Positions 5,845 through 5,863 of a stretch of 5,863 bases of DNA are shown piece after piece (positions within the stretch are counted from its first letter, which is position 1; each line of letters opens with the position of its first letter). The stretch comes from Sulfurospirillum arcachonense (GTDB taxonomy: Bacteria; Campylobacterota; Campylobacteria; Campylobacterales; Sulfurospirillaceae): the NCBI GenBank assembly GCA_015662785.1, contig DQTM01000138.1, positions 1-5,863 of the forward strand. The letters run 5' to 3'. The notes under the pieces are model-generated. The model was given only the letters and a program-made list of their open reading frames with translations. It ran no database searches and was not told the origin of the DNA. The position numbers were made by a program, and so were the translations under genes.

Positions 5845-5863
5845 AAATACAAAATGGCACAAA

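Noticed and set aside
5854..5863. ATGGCACAAA at the right edge as the start of a plus-strand gene after nth
   Set aside because: Only three codons are visible (Met-Ala-Gln) and no good ribosome site precedes them, so it cannot be supported from this window.
5845..5863. Possible terminator after nth
   Set aside because: The 19 remaining bases are A-rich and contain no inverted repeat with a T-run; any terminator would be outside the window.
1..5863. Novel defence, mobile or RNA system
   Set aside because: All long open frames match housekeeping families, there is almost no unexplained non-coding space, and no terminal repeats, integrase, toxin-antitoxin pair, array or structured RNA was seen.

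Overview
The window looks like a chromosomal housekeeping segment from a Campylobacterota (epsilonproteobacterial) genome, probably a free-living Sulfurimonas-, Sulfurovum- or Arcobacter-like lineage. Three things suggest this: low G+C with AT-rich intergenic DNA; a PEB4-type periplasmic PpiC protein directly followed by class II fructose-bisphosphate aldolase, with endonuclease III divergent from them; and protein sequences closest to that phylum as far as I can judge from memory. The genus is an inference.

Layout. Five genes on the minus strand form one tightly packed run read from about 5087 down to the left edge: a peb4-like chaperone/prolyl isomerase (4275-5087), fba (3197-4264), a PLP-dependent protein of the ACC deaminase/D-cysteine desulfhydrase family (2318-3196), hisD (1054-2355) and a 3'-truncated nhaA (1-1052). 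The gaps are 10 bp, 0 bp (TAA abutting ATG), a 26- or 38-bp overlap depending on the hisD start, and 1 bp. No terminator or free intergenic DNA interrupts the run, so it is very likely one transcript with translational coupling. On the plus strand nth (5197-5844) is transcribed divergently from a 109-bp intergenic region (5088-5196) that holds candidate promoters for both directions. Only 19 bp follow nth. No stretch over 300 bp lacks a gene, and I saw no tRNA, rRNA, CRISPR array, insertion sequence or phage gene.

Function. The operon mixes secretion and envelope biogenesis (PEB4-like protein), central carbon metabolism (aldolase), an uncertain amino-acid-type PLP enzyme, the last step of histidine synthesis (HisD) and sodium/pH homeostasis (NhaA). 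These do not form one pathway. The arrangement looks like an operon built up by gene packing, with the peb4-fba core the conserved part.

Points worth a second look: the PLP protein lacks the tyrosine and the specificity residues expected of ACC deaminase or D-cysteine desulfhydrase; Nth has one extra residue in its 4Fe-4S cysteine loop; nth may be transcribed as a leaderless mRNA; and the palindrome TACATGTA occurs six times within 1.6 kb, five of them in the PLP gene. I found no convincing novel multi-gene system.
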